From: BOKV01 sp041739225
Lineage (GTDB): Bacteria > Pseudomonadota > Alphaproteobacteria > Rhizobiales > Rhizobiaceae
Reading direction: 5' to 3'
DNA: 5,626 nt
Assembly: GCA_041739225.1 (NCBI GenBank)
Contig: JBGSOG010000109.1
Coordinates: forward strand, 1 to 5,626
This document shows, piece after piece, positions 1-5,626 of the stretch. Every line of letters starts with the position of its first letter. Within the stretch, counting starts at the first letter, position 1. Made by a program: the position numbers and the translations under genes. The notes under the pieces are model-generated. The model had not been told where the DNA came from, did not search any database, and was given only the letters and a program-made list of their open reading frames with translations.

Positions 1-1
1 C

Positions 2-121
2 GCCTTGGCCGAGGCAATGAAGGCGCTGGCCGCGCTGAGCGGGGAACGCGCCGCCGCATCTGAGGGCGAGCCGCTGCGCGATGCAATTGCCCGGCTGCAA
101 GGGCTGCGCGGCGCGGCCTGA
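2..121 (+). CDS. C-terminal end of an unidentified upstream gene (5' truncated)
   Basis: An open frame enters from the left edge and ends at the TGA at 119-121, giving 39 residues beginning ALAEAMKALAALSGER and ending RLQGLRGAA. It is rich in Ala, Leu, Arg and Glu and looks helical, as many protein C-termini do. The codons are GC-rich (GCG, GCC, CTG, CGC), in keeping with the first half of gltB. I do not recognise the family. It does not resemble the C-terminus of GltD, so it gives no sign that the small glutamate synthase subunit lies just upstream. No convincing intrinsic terminator follows it. The frame is chosen because the other two forward frames lack this uninterrupted coding style; frame 1 stops at 61-63. 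It could still be a chance frame, since only 120 bases are visible. Confidence 0.55.
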   Translation, partial: ALAEAMKALAALSGERAAASEGEPLRDAIARLQGLRGAA

Positions 122-263
122 ACCCGGTGTTACACGCAAAAGCTGCAAGCAAACCCGCAGGCTGATGCAGATCGCGCAATCTAACGATAGTTTGAATACC
201 TCTGCGAGAAATATTACTTCGCGCAAAGCCATTGCCAAACCCGCTTCCTGTCGGCATGAGGAG

Positions 264-275
264 CCCGAAATCGGG
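264..275. repeat. 12-base perfect palindrome CCCGAAATCGGG
   Basis: CCCGA and TCGGG are exact reverse complements around a central AA. As RNA it could form a 4-bp GC stem with an AAAU loop. No T-run follows, so it is not an intrinsic terminator. Its centre is 20 bp, about two helical turns, upstream of the centre of a second palindrome at 284-295. If the start of transcription is near 304, both lie upstream of it and would act as DNA sites rather than RNA structure. Function is unknown. Confidence 0.4.
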
Positions 276-277
276 TG

Positions 278-293
278 AGGCACGCCGCCTGCG
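278..293 (+). promoter_or_regulatory. Candidate sigma-54 (RpoN) -24/-12 promoter of gltB
   Basis: The sequence AGGCACGCCGCCTGCG matches the RpoN consensus TGGCACG-N4-TTGCW at 10 of 13 defined positions. The -24 block GGCACG is perfect, and the invariant GG (279-280) and GC (291-292) are exactly 10 bases apart, as required. The mismatches are the leading T, the first T of TTGC and the final W. A start of transcription near 304 would leave a leader of about 80 bases before the ATG at 386. Sigma-54 control is well known for nitrogen-assimilation genes, so the context fits. Against it: no clear NtrC site is visible upstream, and the -12 lies within a GC palindrome that could create part of the match by chance. 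Confidence 0.42.
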
Positions 294-295
294 GC
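284..295. repeat. 12-base perfect palindrome GCCGCCTGCGGC overlapping the candidate -12
   Basis: GCCGC and GCGGC are exact reverse complements around CT. The palindrome covers the -12 region of the candidate sigma-54 promoter (GC at 291-292). It could be a repressor-type site, or simply a chance product of high GC content. No T-run follows it. Confidence 0.35.
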
Positions 296-385
296 ATATC
301 TTGTCCGAAATAATCGTCGCCAAGCGTGCGTCAGGCGTTTCGCCACCCAACGCGCCTGCCGGCATCTGACAGATCGGACTTTGCC

Positions 386-3300
386 ATGGGATACCCCCCC
401 TCCCAGGGTCTCTACGACCCCGCCAACGAACATGACGCCTGCGGCGTCGGCATGGTTGCGCATATCAAGGGCGAAAAATGTCACGCCATCATCGCGCAGT
501 CGCTGGAGATTCTCGAAAAACTCGATCATCGCGGCGCGGTGGGCGCTGATCCGCTGCTGGGGGATGGCGCGGGGCTGTTGATCCAGATTCCCGATCCGCT
601 GATTCGCAAATGGGCTGGCGCGCAGGGCCACCAACTGCCTGCGCCGGGCAATTACGGGATCGCCATGTGCTTTCTGCCGCAGGACGATGCCGCGCGCTCT
701 TTCGTCAAGGAGCGGATGGAAACCTTCACCGCCAAGGAAGGTCAGCGCTTTATCGGCTGGCGGCTGGTGCCGACCACGCTGCATGGGCTTGGCGCGGCGG
801 TGATCGCATCAATGCCGGTGATCGAGATGGCGGTGATCGCGCGCGGTGAAAACTGCGCCGATCAGGACGCCTTTGAACGCAAGCTGCTGACCATCCGCAA
901 ACAGGTGCAGAACCCGCTGGCCCAACTGGCCGAAAAGCACAGCCTGCCCGGCCTGACCGATACCTATATCCCCAGCTGTTCCACCCGCACACTGGTTTAC
1001 AAAGGCCTGCTGCTGGCAACCCAGGTCGGCAGTTTCTACGACGACCTGCGCGATCCCGATTGCGTTTCGGCGCTGGGGCTGGTGCACCAGCGGTTTTCCA
1101 CTAACACCTTCCCCAGCTGGCGCTTGGCACACCCCTACCGGTTTATCGCCCATAATGGCGAAATCAACACCGTGCGCGGCAACGTCAACTGGATGAACGC
1201 CCGCCGCCGGACGATGGAAAGCGAACTGCTCGGCCCTGATCTCGACAAGATGTGGCCGATCATTCCGCACGGCCAATCCGACACCGCGTGCCTTGATAAC
1301 GCATTGGAACTGTTGATTGCGGGGGGATACAGCCTCGCCCATGCGATGATGATGCTGATCCCCGAAGCGTGGAGCGGCAATGAACTGATGACGCCAGCGC
1401 GCCGGGCATTCTACGAATATCACGCCGCTTTGATGGAACCCTGGGACGGCCCGGCGGCGGTGTGCTTTACCGATGGCCGCCAGATCGGCGCGACGCTGGA
1501 TCGCAACGGCCTGCGCCCTGCGCGCTTCTGCGTCACGAAGGACGATATCGTCTGCCTCGCTTCGGAAAGCGGCGTGCTGCCATTTGCGGAAGCTGACATC
1601 GTGCGCAAATGGAGGCTGCAACCTGGCAAGATGCTGCTGATCGATCTGGAACAGGGCCGCATCATTGAAGATGACGAGCTGAAATCCGATCTCGCCAATG
1701 CCGAGCCCTATGCCCGGTGGCTCAGCCAGGCGCAGTACAAGCTGGAAGACATTACCGATATCGTCCCCGAACTGGCGGCGATCCCGCCCGAAGAAACCAC
1801 CTTGCTGGTGCGCCAGCAGGCGTTTGGCTACACGCAGGAAGATATCAGCCGCTTCCTTGAACCAATGGCGCTGGACGGCGATGATCCGATCGGATCAATG
1901 GGCACCGACACGCCGATCGCGGTGCTGTCGAACCGTGCGCGGTTGCTGTATGATTATTTCAAGCAGAACTTTGCCCAGGTCACCAACCCGCCGATCGATC
2001 CGATCCGCGAAGAACTGGTGACCAGCCTCACCAGCATGATCGGCCCGCGCCCCAATCTGCTCGGCCGCGATGCCGGCACGCACAAGCGGCTCGAAGTCGA
2101 TCAACCAATCCTCACCAACGAAGACCTGGCCAAGATCCGTTCGGTGCAGGAAGCGCTGGACGGCGCGTTCCGCTGCGCCACGATCGACATCACCTGGGAT
2201 GCCGCCACCGGGGCCGATGGTCTCGAACTGGCGATCAAGGAAATGTGCTGGGCGGCAACCGAAGCGGTGCTGCAGGATCACAACATCCTGGTGCTGTCCG
2301 ACCGCGGCCAGAACGAGAGCCGCGTGCCGATGCCCGCACTGCTGGCAACCGCAGCGGTGCATCATCATCTGGTGCGCCAGGGCCTGCGGATGCAGACCGG
2401 GCTGGTGGTCGAAACCGGCGAGGCGCGCGAAGTGCATCACTTCTGCATGCTCGCAGGCTACGGCGCGGAGGCAATCAACCCCTATCTTGCGTTCGAGACA
2501 CTGGAAGCCCTGCGCGCCAGACGTCACCCCGACCTGACACCCACCAAGGTGCAGCAGAACTACATCAAGGGTGTGGGCAAAGGCATTCGCAAGGTCATGT
2601 CGAAGATGGGCATTTCGACCTACCAGTCTTATTGCGGGGCCCAGATTTTTGATGCCGTCGGCCTTTCAACCGAATTCGTTGACAAGTATTTCACCGGCAC
2701 GGCAACCCAGATCGAAGGTGTCGGCCTTGCCGAGATTGCCCGTGAAACTGTCGAACGGCACCTCGCTGCATTCGGCAATGACCCGGTTCTGGCCCGCTCG
2801 CTCGATGTTGGCGGCGAGTACGCTTTCCGGATGCGCGGCGAGGCACATGCCTGGACACCTGGCAACATCGCATCGCTGCAACACGCGGTGCGCTCCAAGT
2901 CCTGGGAAAAATATCAGGATTTTGCCCAGGAAGTGAACTCGGTGGATCGCCAGATGGCTACGATCCGCGGCCTGTTCACCCTCAATTCGGCACAGTCTGA
3001 TGGTCGCCAGCCGGTATCGATCGACGAGGTTGAACCGGCAGCCGATATCGTCAAGCGCTTTGCCACAGGTGCCATGAGCTTCGGTTCGATCAGCCGCGAG
3101 GCACACACCACACTGGCACGCGCGATGAACTCCATTGGCGGCCGCTCCAACACGGGCGAAGGCGGCGAGGAGCCTGATCGTTTCCGCCCGATGCCGGACG
3201 GTTCGGCCAATCCGGAGCGCTCGGCAATCAAGCAGGTGGCGTCAGGACGGTTTGGCGTAACTGCCGAATACCTCGTCAACGCCGACATGCTACAGATCAA

Positions 3301-5038
3301 GATCGCGCAGGGTGCCAAGCCCGGCGAAGGCGGGCAATTGCCCGGCCACAAGGTTGATGCAGTCATTGCAAAAACCCGGCACTCGACACCGGGTGTCGGC
3401 CTGATTTCGCCGCCGCCGCACCATGACATCTATTCGATCGAGGATTTGGCGCAGCTGATCTTCGATTTGAAAAACGTCAACCCGCAAGCCCTGGTTTCGG
3501 TCAAGCTGGTATCGGAAGTTGGCGTTGGCACGGTTGCAGCCGGTGTTGCCAAGGCCCGTGCCGACCACATCACCATTTCCGGCTATGATGGTGGCACCGG
3601 GGCATCACCGCTGACCTCGCTCAAGCATGCCGGCAGCCCATGGGAAATGGGGCTGGCCGAGACCCACCAGACCCTGGTTCTCAACGGTTTGCGGTCCCGC
3701 GTTGCCCTTCAGGTCGACGGCGGCTTCAAGACCGGACGCGATGTTGTCATCGGTGCAATGCTGGGCGCCGACGAGTTCGGCTTCTCAACCGCGCCGCTGA
3801 TTGCCACCGGCTGCGTGATGATGCGCAAATGCCATTTGAACACTTGCCCGGTCGGTGTTGCAACGCAGGACCCAGTGTTGCGCAAGCGCTTCAAGGGCCA
3901 GCCGGAGCATGTGATCAACTACTTCTTTTTTGTTGCCGAGGAAGTGCGCCAGATCATGGCAGAGCTGGGCTACCGCAATTTTGCGGAGATGATTGGCGAA
4001 AGCCAGATGCTGGCCAAGTCGGAAATGATCGACCACTGGAAAGCGCGCGGGCTGGATTTCTCAAAAATATTCTTCAAACCTGAGGCTGCACGCGACGAAG
4101 CACGCTGGACCCGGCTACAGGATCATCCGATCGACGATGTTCTTGACCAAAAGCTGATCAAGGCAGCAAGTTCGGCAATTCAAAGCGGCCAGCCGGTCAA
4201 ACTGGAGATGCCGATTTCCAACGTGGACCGGTCAGCCGGTGCCATGCTTTCAGGCGCAGTGGCAAAGGTTCACGGACATACAGGCCTTCCCGACGACACC
4301 ATTGCCGTGGCCTTGAAAGGCACTGCCGGTCAGAGCTTTGGCGCATTCCTGGCGCAAGGCATCTCGTTTGACCTGGAGGGTGCCGGTAACGACTATGTCG
4401 GCAAAGGTCTTTCAGGCGGGCGCATCGTGGTTCGGCCGCCGGCCAACTCGCGCACGGATGCCAGCCAGTCGATCATTGTCGGCAACACTGTGCTCTATGG
4501 GGCCATTGCCGGGGAGTGCTACTTGAGCGGCGTTGCCGGTGAACGCTTTGCCGTGCGCAACTCTGGTGCCATCGCCGTTGTCGAGGGCGTCGGCGACCAC
4601 GGTTGCGAATACATGACCGGCGGCATCGTGGTCATCATCGGCGATACCGGCCGCAACTTTGCCGCCGGCATGTCTGGCGGGATCGCATATGTTCTCGACG
4701 AGCGTGGTGATTTTGCCCAGCGCTGCAACATGGCGATGGTGGAACTCGAACCGGTTCCTGAAGAAGATGACCTGCTGGAAAAACTCCACCACCATGGCGG
4801 CGACCTTGCCCACAAGGGAAGGGTTGATGTGTCGTCCAACATGAACCGTCATGACGACGAACGCCTGTACCAACTGGTTTCGAACCATCTGCATTACACC
4901 GGGTCAGCGCGGGCAAAGGAAATGCTTGAGCATTGGGAGCAGTACCGGCCGAAATTCGTGAAAGTGATGCCGGTCGAGTACCGCCGTGCACTTCAGGAAA
5001 TGGAAGAGATGCGCTACGGCCAGCAGGCGGCGGAGTGA
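386..5038 (+). CDS. gltB: Glutamate synthase (NADPH-type) large subunit, GltB
   Basis: GltB hydrolyses glutamine and passes the ammonia through an internal tunnel to 2-oxoglutarate, making two glutamates. Electrons normally come from NADPH through GltD; the enzyme is cytosolic. The protein is 1550 residues from the ATG at 386, near or slightly above the usual 1480-1550. Residues 1-18 are a short propeptide. Cys19 in HDACGVG is the expected N-terminal nucleophile of a class II amidotransferase domain (about 19-435), which also has HQRFSTNTFPSW and HNGEINTVRGN (the latter at 256-266, with oxyanion-hole Asn and Gly). The central domain spans about 480-770 (GDDPIGSMGTDTP near 498). The FMN synthase domain spans about 810-1205, with MSFGSISREAH, GEGGQLPGHK and GYDGGTGASPL (1066). 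Cys1143, Cys1149 and Cys1154 (C-x5-C-x4-C) bind the [3Fe-4S] cluster. The GXGXG beta-helix spans about 1270-1470. All key residues are present and the frame is unbroken. An in-frame GTG at 326 would add 20 Arg-rich, unconserved residues; ATG 386 is preferred, with only a weak GGA (376-378) as ribosome binding site. Codon choice changes abruptly near 2545-2690. Confidence 0.97.
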   Translation: MGYPPSQGLYDPANEHDACGVGMVAHIKGEKCHAIIAQSLEILEKLDHRGAVGADPLLGDGAGLLIQIPDPLIRKWAGAQGHQLPAPGNYGIAMCFLPQDDAARSFVKERMETFTAKEGQRFIGWRLVPTTLHGLGAAVIASMPVIEMAVIARGENCADQDAFERKLLTIRKQVQNPLAQLAEKHSLPGLTDTYIPSCSTRTLVYKGLLLATQVGSFYDDLRDPDCVSALGLVHQRFSTNTFPSWRLAHPYRFIAHNGEINTVRGNVNWMNARRRTMESELLGPDLDKMWPIIPHGQSDTACLDNALELLIAGGYSLAHAMMMLIPEAWSGNELMTPARRAFYEYHAALMEPWDGPAAVCFTDGRQIGATLDRNGLRPARFCVTKDDIVCLASESGVLPFAEADIVRKWRLQPGKMLLIDLEQGRIIEDDELKSDLANAEPYARWLSQAQYKLEDITDIVPELAAIPPEETTLLVRQQAFGYTQEDISRFLEPMALDGDDPIGSMGTDTPIAVLSNRARLLYDYFKQNFAQVTNPPIDPIREELVTSLTSMIGPRPNLLGRDAGTHKRLEVDQPILTNEDLAKIRSVQEALDGAFRCATIDITWDAATGADGLELAIKEMCWAATEAVLQDHNILVLSDRGQNESRVPMPALLATAAVHHHLVRQGLRMQTGLVVETGEAREVHHFCMLAGYGAEAINPYLAFETLEALRARRHPDLTPTKVQQNYIKGVGKGIRKVMSKMGISTYQSYCGAQIFDAVGLSTEFVDKYFTGTATQIEGVGLAEIARETVERHLAAFGNDPVLARSLDVGGEYAFRMRGEAHAWTPGNIASLQHAVRSKSWEKYQDFAQEVNSVDRQMATIRGLFTLNSAQSDGRQPVSIDEVEPAADIVKRFATGAMSFGSISREAHTTLARAMNSIGGRSNTGEGGEEPDRFRPMPDGSANPERSAIKQVASGRFGVTAEYLVNADMLQIKIAQGAKPGEGGQLPGHKVDAVIAKTRHSTPGVGLISPPPHHDIYSIEDLAQLIFDLKNVNPQALVSVKLVSEVGVGTVAAGVAKARADHITISGYDGGTGASPLTSLKHAGSPWEMGLAETHQTLVLNGLRSRVALQVDGGFKTGRDVVIGAMLGADEFGFSTAPLIATGCVMMRKCHLNTCPVGVATQDPVLRKRFKGQPEHVINYFFFVAEEVRQIMAELGYRNFAEMIGESQMLAKSEMIDHWKARGLDFSKIFFKPEAARDEARWTRLQDHPIDDVLDQKLIKAASSAIQSGQPVKLEMPISNVDRSAGAMLSGAVAKVHGHTGLPDDTIAVALKGTAGQSFGAFLAQGISFDLEGAGNDYVGKGLSGGRIVVRPPANSRTDASQSIIVGNTVLYGAIAGECYLSGVAGERFAVRNSGAIAVVEGVGDHGCEYMTGGIVVIIGDTGRNFAAGMSGGIAYVLDERGDFAQRCNMAMVELEPVPEEDDLLEKLHHHGGDLAHKGRVDVSSNMNRHDDERLYQLVSNHLHYTGSARAKEMLEHWEQYRPKFVKVMPVEYRRALQEMEEMRYGQQAAE

Positions 5039-5047
5039 TCTGTCACT
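5034..5047 (+). terminator. Weak stem-loop across the gltB stop codon
   Basis: AGTGA (5034-5038) and TCACT (5043-5047) are exact reverse complements around TCTG, giving a 5-bp stem that includes the gltB TGA. It is followed by TTGTTGTTGG, which is T-rich but not a true T-run. The stem is short and not GC-rich, so termination would be inefficient at best. It may only be a chance dyad, or part of the vapBC control region. Confidence 0.2.
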
Positions 5048-5105
5048 TGTTGTTGGCGGCAAACAATGGCATATGCTTCGGCATATTACATGTCTGGAGG
5101 GTGAA
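5047..5105 (+). promoter_or_regulatory. Candidate promoter and ribosome binding site of the vapBC pair
   Basis: A -35-like TTGTTG (5047-5052) and a -10-like TATGCT (5072-5077, four of six consensus bases) are 19 bases apart, which is slightly long. The -10 lies inside the palindrome at 5071-5086, as expected if the VapBC complex represses its own promoter. A strong Shine-Dalgarno GGAGG (5096-5100) sits five bases before the ATG at 5106. It is much better than the ribosome binding site of gltB, and it fixes the antitoxin start. The ribosome binding site is convincing; the promoter boxes are only suggestive. Confidence 0.45.
5068..5086. repeat. Putative VapBC operator: ATATGC-TTCG-GCATAT palindrome with a GGCATAT direct repeat
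   Basis: ATATGC (5071-5076) and GCATAT (5081-5086) are perfect reverse complements separated by TTCG. The heptamer GGCATAT also occurs twice in direct orientation (5068-5074 and 5080-5086), 12 bp apart. VapB-family antitoxins bind palindromes in their own promoters as dimers, and this dyad overlaps the likely -10, 20 bases before the antitoxin start. As RNA it would form a C(UUCG)G tetraloop hairpin, an unusually stable loop type, but with a mostly A-U stem. An operator role is inferred from position and symmetry only. Confidence 0.45.
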
Positions 5106-5378
5106 ATGCGCAACGATATTGACGTGAAAACAGCGCGTTTATTCCGCAACGGACGCAGTCAGGCCGTACGCATTCCAAAAGAGTTTGAGCTTGACGGGGC
5201 AGAAGTGGCAATTACCAGAAACCGGGATGGAAGTTTGATTGTGCGTTCAAATGCAATGAAAGCGCGAACAGGCAAGGATCTGGTGAAATTGTTGCGCAAT
5301 TTGGGACCAATACAGGACTTTCCCGGTGACCCGGGGGACGAGGACCTCCTTGAACCTGATGAACCGGACTTTGGTTGA
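5106..5378 (+). CDS. vapB: VapB-family antitoxin (AbrB/MazE-like DNA-binding domain)
   Basis: This is a complete 90-residue protein. Residues 8-46 have the classic VapB pattern: KTARLFRNGRSQAVRIPKEF, then ELDG and a second hydrophobic strand ending in DGSLIV. This is the swapped-hairpin AbrB/SpoVT fold, which dimerises and binds the operator. The C-terminal half (DLVKLLRNLG, then an acidic Pro-rich tail with DEDLLEPDEPDFG) is the type of segment that in the family wraps around VapC and blocks its active site. The ATG at 5106 is chosen because GGAGG lies five bases upstream and the conserved domain starts right after it. The same frame is open back to 4986 but there overlaps gltB and encodes unconserved residues. 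The TGA overlaps the toxin ATG by one base (TGATG), so translation is probably coupled. It starts 67 bases after gltB, and its AT-richer codons (ATA, AGA, TTA) suggest acquisition by transfer. Confidence 0.93.
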   Translation: MRNDIDVKTARLFRNGRSQAVRIPKEFELDGAEVAITRNRDGSLIVRSNAMKARTGKDLVKLLRNLGPIQDFPGDPGDEDLLEPDEPDFG

Positions 5379-5626
5379 TGTACATGCTCGACACCAATAT
5401 CTTGTCGGCAATTATACGTGAACCGAACGGTAATGCAGCTTCGCGGTTGGAGGCCATAGGCGATGGGGAAGTGGGGATCAGCAGCATAGTCTTGGCTGAA
5501 ATTGCGTTTGGTCAGTCGAACAATCCTGTGTCCACAAATTCAGCCAAAGCGTTGAGACTGACAAATGCAATGGAGATTTTCCCCTTCAACAACGCAGCCG
5601 CTTTCAAATATGGAGACATCCGGTCT
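5378..5626 (+). CDS. vapC: VapC-family PIN-domain toxin ribonuclease (3' truncated by the window)
   Basis: VapC toxins are Mg2+-dependent RNases that cut tRNA or rRNA and halt translation unless bound by VapB. The first 83 residues are visible, starting MYMLDTNILSAIIREP. Asp5 in LDTNI is the first acidic residue of the PIN active site. Glu41, in ISSIVLAEIAFG, is the second. The remaining acidic residues, expected in a later motif, lie beyond the window edge, so it cannot be judged whether the toxin is intact. The final residues (FNNAAAFKYGDIRS) match the helix that usually precedes that motif. The start at 5378 overlaps the antitoxin stop (TGATG). A second in-frame ATG at 5384 would remove two residues without affecting LDTNI. 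ATA occurs three times in these 83 codons but about once in all of gltB, in line with foreign origin. The family is clear; the RNA target cannot be told from sequence. Confidence 0.92.
   Translation, partial: MYMLDTNILSAIIREPNGNAASRLEAIGDGEVGISSIVLAEIAFGQSNNPVSTNSAKALRLTNAMEIFPFNNAAAFKYGDIRS

Larger units (their letters stand above)
122..385 (+). other. Non-coding leader between the upstream gene and gltB
   Basis: These 264 bases carry no ORF with convincing coding character. Bases 180-235 are clearly more AT-rich than the surroundings (for example TTTGAATACC and AAATATTACTTC), as is common in promoter and upstream-activator DNA. A weak sigma-70-like pair can be drawn (TTGAAT 192-197, TACTTC 215-220, 17-base spacer), but its -10 is poor. 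Further on lie two 12-base palindromes (264-275 and 284-295) and the sigma-54-like element described separately. I searched for NtrC-type dyads (GCAC...GTGC) upstream of that element and saw no clear one. An imperfect IHF-like match starts near 178 but has two mismatches. Confidence 0.6.

Noticed and set aside
137..170. Possible terminator hairpin after the upstream gene (CTGC...GCAG)
   Set aside because: Only a 4-bp stem with a long loop and no T-run.
192..220. Sigma-70-like pair TTGAAT and TACTTC
   Set aside because: The spacing of 17 is ideal but the -10 is a poor match; such pairs are common in any AT-rich stretch, so it is not listed as a promoter.
81..278. 65-residue + strand ORF overlapping the upstream gene end and the leader
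   Set aside because: No ribosome binding site, no recognisable domain, and it runs through the AT-rich promoter-like stretch; it overlaps the upstream coding frame by 41 bases.
326..385. GTG-initiated extension of gltB
   Set aside because: It is simply the first start codon after the in-frame TAA at 311-313. It has no Shine-Dalgarno, and family-like sequence begins only at ATG 386; kept as a question in the findings.
809..1621. 270-residue open frame on the minus strand inside gltB
   Set aside because: It is a shadow of the GC-rich gltB codon pattern. It has no recognisable domain and a His/Arg/Ala/Gln-rich composition typical of antisense frames.
1895..2527. 210-residue open frame on the minus strand inside gltB
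   Set aside because: Same kind of antisense shadow, wholly inside a clearly coding conserved domain on the + strand.
5050..5066. Inverted repeat TTGTT...AACAA with a 7-base centre
   Set aside because: Short, AT-only half-sites expected by chance; weaker than the neighbouring ATATGC/GCATAT dyad.
4986..5105. 40-residue N-terminal extension of the antitoxin frame
   Set aside because: It overlaps the gltB 3' end in another frame and is unlike VapB. ATG 5106 has a strong GGAGG at the right distance.

Overview
The window most likely comes from an alphaproteobacterium, probably of the Sphingomonadales. The basis is its GC-rich coding sequence and the style of the GltB protein (for example the stretch GLYDPANEHDACGVG and a C-terminus like that of sphingomonad GltB). 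This assignment is from memory of the family, not from a search.

Layout. Bases 2-121 hold the last 39 codons of an unidentified upstream gene on the + strand. Bases 122-385 are a non-coding leader. It contains an AT-richer island (about 180-235), two short GC-rich palindromes, and a good match to a sigma-54 (RpoN) -24/-12 promoter at 278-293. From 386 to 5038 runs one intact large gene, gltB, encoding the large (alpha) subunit of glutamate synthase (GOGAT). A 67-base gap follows with a palindrome that looks like an operator. Then comes a type II toxin-antitoxin pair: a complete VapB-like antitoxin (5106-5378) and a VapC-like PIN-domain toxin that starts at 5378 and is cut by the end of the window. 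Everything is on the + strand.

How the genes work together. GltB makes glutamate from glutamine and 2-oxoglutarate and normally needs the small subunit GltD for electrons from NADPH. No gltD is present here; the position directly after gltB is taken by vapBC. VapB and VapC form a self-contained neutralising and autoregulated pair with no metabolic link to gltB.

Most notable observations. (1) Synonymous codon choice changes sharply inside gltB at about 2545-2690, at a highly conserved protein motif. This suggests a mosaic gene made by homologous recombination, or an assembly chimera. (2) gltB has a candidate sigma-54 promoter, which would fit nitrogen control. (3) vapBC sits next to gltB with a compact ATATGC-TTCG-GCATAT palindrome over its likely promoter. 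I found no RNA genes, CRISPR arrays or insertion sequences, and nothing that amounts to a wholly new system.
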